64,000 nucleotides of DNA from Ptychodera flava (Eukaryota > Hemichordata > Enteropneusta > Ptychoderidae), in NCBI RefSeq assembly GCF_041260155.1, contig NC_091929.1:24676080-24740079 (forward strand), given 5' to 3'. Under the pieces are notes generated by a model that was given only the letters and a program-made list of their open reading frames with translations, was not told the DNA's origin and made no database searches. A program made the position numbers and the translations under genes. Shown here one piece after another: positions 25,501 through 37,500 of this stretch; the stretch's first letter is position 1; each line of letters opens with the position of its first letter.

Positions 25501-28500
25501 TTTTCACTCTTCAGAACTAGACCTACCAAGTTGTGAAACTGTTTGTTCCTACATGCATACCCATGACACTGATAAAACAGCTTCATATTGAACAGTCACA
25601 CATGGATATATTCGATAGCTCAGCTTGTTTTTGAGCACAGCAACTCCTACACTTCAGGACTGCAGATATTGCATGTACCAGTACCAGATCTGAGCTTCTG
25701 ATTCGGATTTGAAGGTGATGTTTAACTTCAGGGTCACATTTCAGGAAGAATACCCCTCATATGCACAGTACAAGATAATGAACATCTGTGGAGGCTCTGT
25801 GAAAAATATCTATGTTCACCTATTTTGTTTCCAATGTCAAATTTACTTTTCGGTTGAAGTAAGTCTTTTGACAGAATGTTTAAACACATTAATTCACCCT
25901 GACATAGTGTTTTTTCTTTTGTTATTTCAAAGATGCATCAAGCAAAATTACTGACAATAGTCCTTGGCAAAATTATCAACGGTTGTACTATCACATATGT
26001 AGGAAAAATATTGATACAGGGAATATAGATCACCAATGGCAGACTATATTGCTCCATATTAAAGTCAAAATGCTTTTGGCCAGATGCATGTATAGACACC
26101 AGCTAGATGTTTTCAAGGAATGTCCTTATGATAATCTGAACACAGAATATATTGTGCCGACTGTAAGTGCTGCTTCATTTGCCTCAAAAACGACACTTCT
26201 GGATGAACACATGAAGGATCATGGATGATAGTTTTCATGAAGTTCAAGAGTGAAGTAAAATTGACAACATGGATACATGTTATATCATGAAAATTCACTC
26301 CAGGCAATTAATAGAGTCCCAGTTCACAAATCATGAGTATCAAAACCAGCAGTTGAAGCAGTCCGTCATTCCTATGAAAACTGATATACTACCGGTACAT
26401 GTAGCTAGGGAGATTCTGTAAACTGAACAAACATAAAAATTCAATTTTTGAACATCTACATGTATTCAAACTGAACAAATTGTTGAAATACATCCATAAA
26501 AGTCAGTTAAAGCACCATCGTATGCAGACATCCATTTACTGCCACTTTGTTAGACTGGTGAAGAACACATCTATAGAAGTGCCTTCATTGGTGTAAAAGG
26601 TCAAATTTGAGATGTTGACAGATCTTCATCATCAGCACTGCAAGCACAGGGTAATGCACTCAAGTTGACTTGTTTCGGGGAAGGCAACAGAACATAAATT
26701 TGATCTTGGATTTCATCCTGAAGCATCATTACACTGCACTTCATCTCTTTTGCTGTGGATCTTTTCACAAACAAAACCAGTTACGTCAACCATTTCCTTT
26801 GAAGTAAGCCCTCCTTGGTACATGTATGGGGCCATTCCATTTCCAATACAGTACGAATTGTAGCGTGATTGATGCAAAATCCGAACTAATTAATTGTCCT
26901 GTAGGCCATACCCTGCTTCACACCATGTCGTTACATTGCAAATATTCAAGGTGTATGTACACACATACTGGTATGTAAGTAACTTACTTTTGACAAAAAT
27001 GACACCATTTCGACAGAAAAACTCATGTAGCATCTTAGAAACTGTAAACATCATTGTTGCATATTTCACAAGCATCACTGGTGTCACAATTTAATTAACA
27101 ATTATCATTTGTCATTCAAATCATGGCTGCAATCATGCACAGCTGACAGAACAAGCGCTGTATTTGATAAATCTGATTTGACAACACAAATGATAATGAT
27201 ATTTTTCACCATATTACTATGTCACAGTGTACTACCAGTGTAGGTACTAGCAGTTTCACATTAACTCTTGGGAAGGAAGTTTTTTAATACATGGATACTA
27301 GCACAGTACATACAGGCATTCATAATTGAAAAGTTTGCAAGCTGATTGCTGTAGTCAGTGACCCCAAATCAATCATGGCAATTTATGTCACCTTCATTTT
27401 TCAAATTTCTTGGTTTTGAAATTCCAGACCTAAGAAACTGCTTATTCTGGAACAAACTCTTCAAATGAATTATCATCGCAAACGTTCTTTAGGAATTTGA
27501 TGTACCGTACGTACCAGCATATGCTGTATACCAGTACAACTACGTCTTGGTATTCCACACTTCTTCACACATACTATTGAACCTCTCCACAAATGCTATA
27601 GATACCTGACATTTTTGGCACATTCACGCCCATAAAATACTTAGAATTAGTCAATCTGTCACATCTGGTGTTCTGATAAGGAAAATGATAAAAGTAACCA
27701 TACCGTTGAATTTTGTGTCCTCTCTCTTCTCTTTCTCCTTTTCCAAGCGGACGATTTTTTCCCTTCTTTGGTAGGACTACCAGCTGCTTGTCTTGATTCT
27801 GAATGTGTGCTGTCCTTGCCCCTTGTGCCAGACTTACTGCTGGAAGCTTGGCCTGTTGAATGCCTGCTCCCAGATGCCTTGACGGTATTGTCAGAAACAC
27901 TTGGTGGAAAACTGGCAGTGTAGTCACGTGGTCTGGAGGAATCTTCTGGATGTAATTGTGATTTATGTTTATCCTGTCTGCCATATGAATCACTGTGACC
28001 TTTGTCCTGTCTACTAAATGAACCATCATGACCCTTGTCCTGTCTGCTGAATGAATCATCATGACCTTGGCCATGTCTGCCAAATGAGTCACCACGACCC
28101 TTGTCCTCTCTGCCAAATGAATCATTATGACCTTGGCCATGTCTGCCAAATGAGTCTCCACGAACTTTGTCTTGTCTTCCAAATGAATCACCATGACCTT
28201 TGTCCTGTCTGCCAATCGAGTCACCACGACCTTTGTCTTGTCTTCCAAATGAATCATCATGACCTTGGCCATGTCTTCCAAATGAATCCCCACGACCTTG
28301 GTCCTGCCTGCCAAATGAGTCACCATGGTCATAATCTACTGCCTTTGTAGAAGTCTGCATTCTTTTCGGTGGAGACCGATCACCATATCTATTCTGAGAT
28401 TCCATTTGATCTATTTGCTGTGACAAACCTTTATACATCTCCCTGTACTTGACTGTCAAGGTTTGATCAATATTCTCAGACATTCTGTCTTCAATGATCT

Positions 28501-31500
28501 TCCTCATACTCAATGCTGCTTCGAGTTCACGGCCAGGTTCACTGAGAGGAACCGTGTCAATCTCGGAATACTGCTGATGGTCAACTTGTCTCATGCTTTG
28601 ATAGGCAGCACCTTCATCCAATCTCCTTGGGTCAGCGCCTACATGATCAGGGCCTCTTCGTAAATAACCACCTACAGCTTGTGAGCTTTGGGAACCAACT
28701 TGAGCTTGTATAGTTGACAGCATGTCTTTTATCGTTGACAGCTGGGAAGCTGCAGCCATGCCAGTGTATTCTGCTGAGAGGCTCTTCTGGATGTTGTCTA
28801 TTTGTCTCTTAATTATTTCAACTTGTGAAAATGGTGGTTCCGTGCATTGGGCTTGAAGAGGATCTGATATGGGAAAGTCTCCTCTTTGCTGCAATCTGTC
28901 ATCTAATCTCTTCTCTTCTTGCATCTGATACTGTGGTACCTCATCTATACGTGGCCGTTTATGGGGTACATCAGGCATTTCATAATGCCCACCAGGTTTT
29001 CCTAACCTACTCGATTCTTCAGACTGATCAGGAACTCTCCCGAAGCTACCGGTAGACCCCTGCTGTTTGTGTGGTTTGCTCTCATCAAAATAGTTTAATC
29101 TTGATGACTCATTCCTGTGTCTGAATGACTCTTCATACACACCGCCATCTGCACCGTAAGATTGCTTGTATCCAGCTTGACGTCCAGGCTCCTCATACAT
29201 GCCTGCACTATCTCTTTCGTATGACCGTTTTTTCCCACTTTGACGTCCTGGCTCCTCATGTGTACTTGGCTTGCCTTTCTCATACAACTCCACTCGCCTG
29301 GAAGACTGCATAGGCTCGACAAACCTAGATCCTTCACCACCCTCAACGTACAAGTCATCATACCTTGACGACTCTTCACGAGCATCACCGGATTTGGCAT
29401 ACCTTGAAGACTTCTCTGTTGATCTAGAGTGACCACCCTCCTCTGCCCTTGGGTTGTACAATTCAACAATTCTCTTGTTAGCAAACAGATCCTGTTTACC
29501 TTCAGAAGGCTTATCATGATGTCTGAAGGAGTCTGGCATTCCGGACGATTTCCCGTAATTTGAAAGCTGCTTTCTATTTTCTTCTTCAATGCATCTGGTT
29601 GAGTCCTGGTGTGTACTTTGGGTTTGGTTTGGCGATCTATCACGAGCATGCTGAGAATCTCTCCCTTTCCTCGATGACCGATTTCCATGCTGCGACATCT
29701 CATCTCGGCCTCCATACTTCTTTGAAGAATCTTTCCCTCTATCATGATATCTTTCATCTTTAGGAGCCTGGTATGCAGTACCTTGAAGCCTGTCAAATAC
29801 ACTGGATGGGGCATTTCTACTCTGCATATCATCTTCTCCTACATGTACATGTAGTACAACCTGCCTTCCTTGGTGTTCTCCATATCCAAATGACTCCCTT
29901 CCAAGATCTTGTTCCATGCTGTATTGGGGAAACTTCACATCAAGTCTTTCTGATCCATAGTCAGGCCTCTGTCTATCATGAAAGCTTCCTGTCTGTTGAT
30001 ACTGTGGCTGAGCTGCTTGCTGTTGGTAGTTCTGCGGTTGAGATTGTTGGTGATACTGCATCTGAGTAGTGTCCTGTGGTGATACTGCATCTGAGTAGTG
30101 TCCTGATGGTGCTGCATCATTGGCTGCATTTGGTGTTGTTGCTGCTGATACTGCAACTGTGGATTTGGCTGCTGAAACTGATATTGGTTGACCTGTTGCT
30201 GGACGATCTGCTGGTGTGCCTGTTCCTGCATAGCTTGATTTGGGTACTGTGACGCAGGGTACTGCATTGCAGAACTATTATCTGCTGCCTGGTTTTGGCC
30301 AAAGCCAACACTGTCCATTGGCCCACCACCACCACCGCCATACTGTTGTGGTTGAAATTGCTGACCATAAGTATTACCGATGCCTTGATGCCCAGCTGGG
30401 CCCTGGTTGGGCCATGGAGATTCTTGTCTAAAGGAAGTCTGATGACCTACAGTGTGAGGGAAAAGATGATGAAATGGAATATACATGCAAAAGCATATCA
30501 TTCAAGTGAAACGACATATGAGAACCGAGAAGCACGAACTTACATACCGGTACAGTACATTTACCACTTTGCAGCAGATACCTGAATACGACTGATGTGG
30601 TATACTGAACACTATATGCTGGAAAATGAGTCTGAGTATGTGATTTGATTATCATGGACACTTCTTTTGTTTTACCAACACTCTAATCTTCAGCACTTTG
30701 TCAATTTAGCACACAAAATCACTGATGAGGAAACTTAGTGGTGACTGGGAAATCATCTACATGCTACCATTGCTTGTCTTTGCAGAAATTAGAGGGGATA
30801 TCAGTTATACAATGTAACATAGGTTATAGAATTTCAAAATGTTACGTTTGTCAGCTGCTTCCTGGTGGTCTGGCAAAATTCCAAAAAGGTATGATGATGG
30901 ATATGTTCAATCTGTCAAATACAAACATACTGCACTTACATCAATAGCATCAATAGATCAATACCTACCTTTATTATTAAGCAGCATAATGAGATTGAGT
31001 GGGTGTGTTGGCAATATTTATGCTGTATAACATGAGACTCACAGATACATGTAAATGTATGTATGAGAATTTGTATAGCCTGCAGTCACCTCAATAGTAA
31101 ATTACTTTTTAAACAACAATAATTCTTTTGGTTAGCAGTACAATGCTACCGTCTTTTTTCAGTGCGCAACTTTTCAAAATGTCAGTTTTAAACGTTGCTG
31201 TAACTGTCAAACTTGAATTTACATATTTGGTGACTTGACTTGATCAGATTCAGAATGTTGTAACATTCAATGTATTTACTAAAAGGTTGACCTTCGCTTC
31301 TAACACACCTGTATAAATACTGCTTTTCTGTATACTAACAGATAGTTTTGCAACTTCTAAGGACTTGTTGTCACATAGACAGTAGAGAAACATCTCTACT
31401 GTCTATGGTTGTCACAACATCAATATCGACGAAAAAACTTGCCTGTAATTTGTTAGAAAGTTGTTCTGAAAGCTCTTGCACAGATTATACCTATTACTGT

Positions 31501-34500
31501 ATGGTACACACTCCCTAAACCCTGTGACCACAATGATTTGGCCCTTTTGTAAAATTTTCTATGACAAAGTTGGACCTCTACATGGGGAAATGGGTTGAAA
31601 GGTTAACATCAATATAGACAATAACTCGGAGTCTCTGATGATGTGTCTATCTGTTGATGTCTCTGCCAACATGACAACACAGATGACGGTAGTTTACAAT
31701 TGTCATTAAAATTACATCTTGAATCCATTCTTGCACTGCAGATCACCATCATCCTCACTTGTACTTCAATCTATGGTGCATACATGGTGTACGAGATAAT
31801 GTTGTACGTGTTAATGTACTTTCTCCACATCTCCAGCAAGAGCTTTGAACACCGCAAAAATAGAGGAGTCATGGGACAACACTTTAGCTTTTTGGATACA
31901 GCTTCTACACTTCAATGTTAGATCCACTCAGGTAGAATGAGGTGTTTGTCAAATGTAACATTTTCCATGACAATTCTCTTCTTTGATCATACATTGTAAA
32001 CTCCATACAGTACGCAACATGTAAGATGCTATTGATGACTGCAACTTTCGGTCAAACGAGATTTGAACAGAATTAGATACACATATATGGTATATCACTG
32101 GTATAGGCACGTACGAGTAGAAATAGTACATGGATAATTAGGGCCAGTGTTCTCATTCATATGTGTTCACCTCCATTTGAAGTATTAAGTAACAGTTGCG
32201 CAATACACTGTCCATCTTCTGTGTATGCTGTGTCTTGGTGTGTGTACTTGCAGCGATCAAAATACATAGAGTTTTCATTTCAACTCTATTAGCAACAGTT
32301 CATGGTCCTGGATTGCAAACTTGTGAACTCTTTTATACCATATTGTGAATTCTTCTTCCGAACTGGAGAAAGAAATGGCAGAAATATTCATACTATTTTC
32401 TCCCACTGCTGTAATGTAAATAAAACTTCTAACTTCGTTCTTTCAGTCTTCAACTTTGACGCTTTGTTTCTCCTGACATCAATGAATACCGTAGTGATAA
32501 ACCTGTGTTGTTGTATATTGTAACACTGTCACTCTGTACCAGTGCATTAATATCCCTTGTACCACAGATGTCACAGCCAAGGCAGAAAGTGAATGACCTT
32601 GCAAACTTCATGTACTACCAGTGCATAGTTTTCATGGTAGAAATTGAGATTGAAAAGCTCATTGTTTACTTAAGGCATGGAGATTAATAAAAGTGACTGG
32701 TTGGCAAAATTTGCAAATTTTCATTTGTTATTTCAATGCCCCATGTACTTGTAACAGGTACTGTACATGACATGTACATGTACAGTACCTGTTAATTTTG
32801 AAATAAACAGTACTTGTACAATTATCAAGGAAACATTTGCAGTCTGACAAATCAGCATTTCAAAAACTTTAGTAGTTGGCGCTTGCATTTTGTGTATATG
32901 AAAATAAGTAAAATGTCAAGATGTGGCCCTTTTAAATAGTAATACATGTAGTTTGACAGCAATTTTATTTTGTTTTAGTGTTTTCATTTCAAAAGTATGT
33001 GACATGAAGAAGCAAGTCTTCCAGGGCATACAGTACTATAAAATGAATGGAAAAATGATGCAACAGAAAGGAAAGGTGTTCATTCAGCTGTACATGATCT
33101 GGATAAATCATGCTGATACATGTATCTTGGTTGCATTTATCTTCATGGCCTACTAGCACAGTGACTTTACTGCTAAACTGTAAAATTACAATACCAATAC
33201 CATCTTCTTTCTTCTACTGATCATGTACTTGTACACCAGGATTTGCTGGCACTGGTAGTTAATTTTCCTGGTAATTAAGGGTAAAAATTTTCATCAACTT
33301 CACATTATATATTCAGCTCAATGTGATCGATATTCTGAGTCTTGATTTTGGTTCAAGTCAAGTGATTTAAATCTGCCAGCCACAGCACGACATCGTAGGA
33401 AATTTTATCCACTCAAATCTTCTTTTACAAGTCCATAGCGATGTATGGTTCTCATTTCAAAGGTGGTGCATCATAGACTTTGGTTCAAAGCAATCGTGGG
33501 GTCCTTGTGCTCTTCATGTGACTTTACTGTTAGTAGTTGCTGAACTATCATCATCTTCAAAATGACCTCTTCAGATCAGCACCAACTGTTCCACTTTGCT
33601 GTGTTGTTACAATTCTGTCTTCGTCTGTTAGGCAATCATATAAGAGTAACTACTACTAGTCACAGAGTTTGTGACCAATTAACATCATACAACATCAACA
33701 ACAGTTTTTGTAACTTTTTTCCATACCGGTACATTTGTGTACATCCAACAAAAGTATAAACCTGAAGACATGTGTAACTTTGATTGTTCATGGAACTGTT
33801 ACAGACATCCCCTGTGCCACTATCCACCATACTATGTATGTTGTTGTCTTCATTGAACTGCAAACAAATAGCATATGTCACCGTCATTGTTGAACTGAAA
33901 GCTTCACTTTTGCGGTTCCACCAGTCAAGCACTGCATCAGGACACTGTACTGTGCTGTGTCTTCACTGAAGGTTGTGTTATCAGGATTCAATTTGGACTC
34001 TTCGAGTTATACCGGTAGGTATTATGTTGACAATGCACACAGATACATGGCAATTTCAGCAACTCTTACAAATGTATAGATGTTGTAGCTGGTTCTTAAG
34101 AAGCAGACCACTACCTCCTTTTAATGAACCTTTCAGCAGACCTCTTTATTTTTTCAATAATCTACACAGGATGCATCATAAACTCATTAATTACACCATT
34201 CACTGTCTCTTCTTTTACAGGTTTTTCAGGTTGACCATTTACACTTACATGTTCACCACACACCTCTTTTCTAATTTACGAACAGAACATGTTGATAAGC
34301 CAGACATTAAAGTTGCCGACTCATTTTATTATTTGTTCTATATTCGTGTGTGATTGGTCAATGTTGTCTTTATCAGCAGTCAATTGCCTTTCTGTTCACT
34401 TAAAATAGGTCACCTGTATTCTGGCAACTACTGATCCGTTTCTGCCAAGACCATACCCCTGGTATGTTTTTCTTGCAAATTAGAGATACATCTTTCCTAA

Positions 34501-37500
34501 GACCTGAGAGACTATCATGTTTTTCTTCCAAGTGATTAAATGAGTCGGCAACTTGAATGTCTGGCTTATCAACACATTCTGTGTGTACTTTCAAAGAAAA
34601 CATGTGTGATGAACATGCAAGTGTAAACAGTCACCCTGAAAGACCTGTAAGTCTATGCAAATCTTTATATGAAAACTATAAGATCATTCAACAACTTACA
34701 TTATTTTGAACTTTTTTGAATGACCAACTGTCCTTGCTGAGCTAAATGTACAGAATTTAGACAGTTCTTCCCACATACATGATACATTATACAAAACAAA
34801 TTTATGAAATTTTCAAGAAAGTCTTGATGAATAATCAAACAACATGTACAAATGTACATGTATAATTTTACACTGTACCTTCATGTTATGAATAAATGTG
34901 AATATTCACATATTACAAAACTTTAGTAATAACCATTCAAGATGATGCCTGAAGTTCACTGACAATAAATCATTTCTGCACTAGCAATGTCTGTTGATCA
35001 TTCAAAAAAGTTGGGAATGAGCTTTTGATGTCATTATAAATCAAACAGGCATTCTACAAAATAGCCATCAGAAGTGATAGAGACTTTTACAGCAGTGCCA
35101 AATTACTTATTGTCAAATAGAAATAAGCAACATCAAGACATTGTCCATAAGCTAATGATTTGACATGTACATAGGGTATGAATAGAGTTCAGTGCAGACA
35201 GTAACAAAAAACATGTGAAAGAATGCCAAAATGTCTAAGTGATGGTCATTTTGTACTCCATTGAACACTTACGCATGGTCAGCATGCTTATAATCAGCGC
35301 TTCAAAATTCATTTTTGACAAAGAATCATCTAAATGAAGTAATCAGGTTTATGAGATTTTGCAGTTAAAATGGTAGAACGCACCTCGGGGACAGACATTC
35401 GGACTCTCAAACTTTTACAGTTCTTTTCTGATATACCACATGTGGGGGTTCATTTTAAAGCTCTTGGTGAAAGAAAACTTTTCACCGGCTTAGTTTTTTG
35501 AAATTCGAAAATTTTTATTTTTCGCCATAGAGTTAACACAGGGATGGCGGCCATTTTGAATTTCTAATATCGGTAAATCTTGGGTTATTTGTTTCTCTAC
35601 AGTGTTCGCGGTGACTTTTTTCTCCTCGCGTACGGCATACGCATTACTCTGCTAAAATTGCGTAATGGCTGGATTTGAGTGCGTAATTTCACTTCCGCAC
35701 TCGATTGATGAAAAAACTGACTGCAAAATACAATGCCGTTGAATAAACCTACACTACATATTCGGATTGTACGATGTAGCATTATTTTAATGAAAACAGT
35801 TTAACGAACAACTTGAACAATGTTGAAACGTAACAGCGAAGGGTATACATGCGACCGTCAAAACACATCGGGCAACCCAAAAGTTAGAGTTAAGGCAGCT
35901 TATCGAGACACTTCTGCAGTGTTCAAAATTTATCAGGATTCCGACGAGCTCTACCGATGAATCATTTTTTGACGGACTCAGATTTGTCTGCTTCGATGCC
36001 ATGCTGCATGTGTGCTTGATCAAAATTTGGGAACAGCGAGACGCGATGATCGTGCAGGGTTGGCATTTATATAATTTGTCGCAACATTTCTGTCAATCAC
36101 TCACTTTGTGTCATAAGTTTCAGAAACTATCGCTCGCCTGAAAATTAGCAACGTAATTCATAGGCACAGCTGACATAATAACGTGCCTGTGAACTACGAT
36201 GCCGATTTTTCAGACAACGCCCAGAGAATCCGAAACTTTCCACACAAAATGAGTGATTGACAGAAATGTGTTGCAACAAATTTCGTCTGGTTGTCGCTTA
36301 GGTCAGTCGTGGGGAGTGCTTTCGGAAACATTTTACTGTTTAATCCTTTGCGTACAGAAAACGCATAACAATGAAAAAAATGCGTAGAGAGTCAATTTCA
36401 ATGCGTAAATACGCACGATTTTTGCGTAAACGCGAACTCTGCTCTAGTACCAAAATTTGCACGGTGACCCCCTATTTTTATTCTTGATTTTGGAAGAGAA
36501 TGATTGAAAGATTCCTTGAGGAAAGTTAGAGAAAAAGTTTAAGTCTTTCACTTCGAGGTGCATATTACCTTAAAATGGTAAAGTATGTTGTAAACTTCAT
36601 AGAGAAATGTTGGAACAGCTCTGTTACCTGCTCCAAAGTTGTTGCATTTCAACAGGAAAAACTGACATTGCCTCAACATTCTCTAATAACCTGCCAAATC
36701 TGCGTGTATGTAGCATAGTAACTTACCCATGCCTTAATTGTCATGAGCGGATCATTCTACAACATGAACAAGGGCAAGGTATATCCAAGTCGTGCATTTT
36801 GGCAGAGCAGTGCTAACCAAATCTACCGGTACATGTATCATGTGGGGGAAAGGGATCTCAAAAGGCAATAAAGGGATTATAACAGTTTAAACAATAGAAT
36901 TTGATGGGGATTAAGTCAGCTGTGACTCCTTCTTGCTTTTAAAATCTATCTTCATGGTGTAACCATATACCCTAACACCTTGAATTTCTGATGCTCCCTA
37001 TACAGACAGTCATAATTTGAAAGAGGCAGCTGAGGTCATCAGCAAATCTAAAAGTAAATTGACCAACTTGATAAATATTTCAATGGAAAACAAAGGGCTG
37101 ACACCATGTAAATTATACCACATGTCAACAAGGACTGATGCAAAAACAAGGGATCGAGGAATGCCCCTTTATAATTCACATTAAATGAATGGTGGCTATT
37201 GGAGAAATTCACCATAATTAGGGATATAATGGCTTGAAAATTAAAATAAGATAATTTTATACTGTATTCTGATGTGGATGCTAGAACATCAAAAAGGTCT
37301 CTACATCAATAATAAGCCCTGCAAAGCAGCAGCATGGAGGTCTTTTCTCACTTGCATAGCAGCAGTAAAGATTCATGCGATGGGAACTTTAATAAAAGCC
37401 ACTGCCCCGTCTAGTTCTCAGATTCAAAACAACCCTTCCTTTATAAAAAATATGATACGTTCATTAGCCCTCGTTCTACAGGACATGGCAGGAGTTCAGT

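Noticed and set aside
27574-28332. 252-codon minus-strand frame rich in HLADRTKVM-like repeats
   Set aside because: It is the shifted frame of the DSFGRQDKG coding repeats of gene B.
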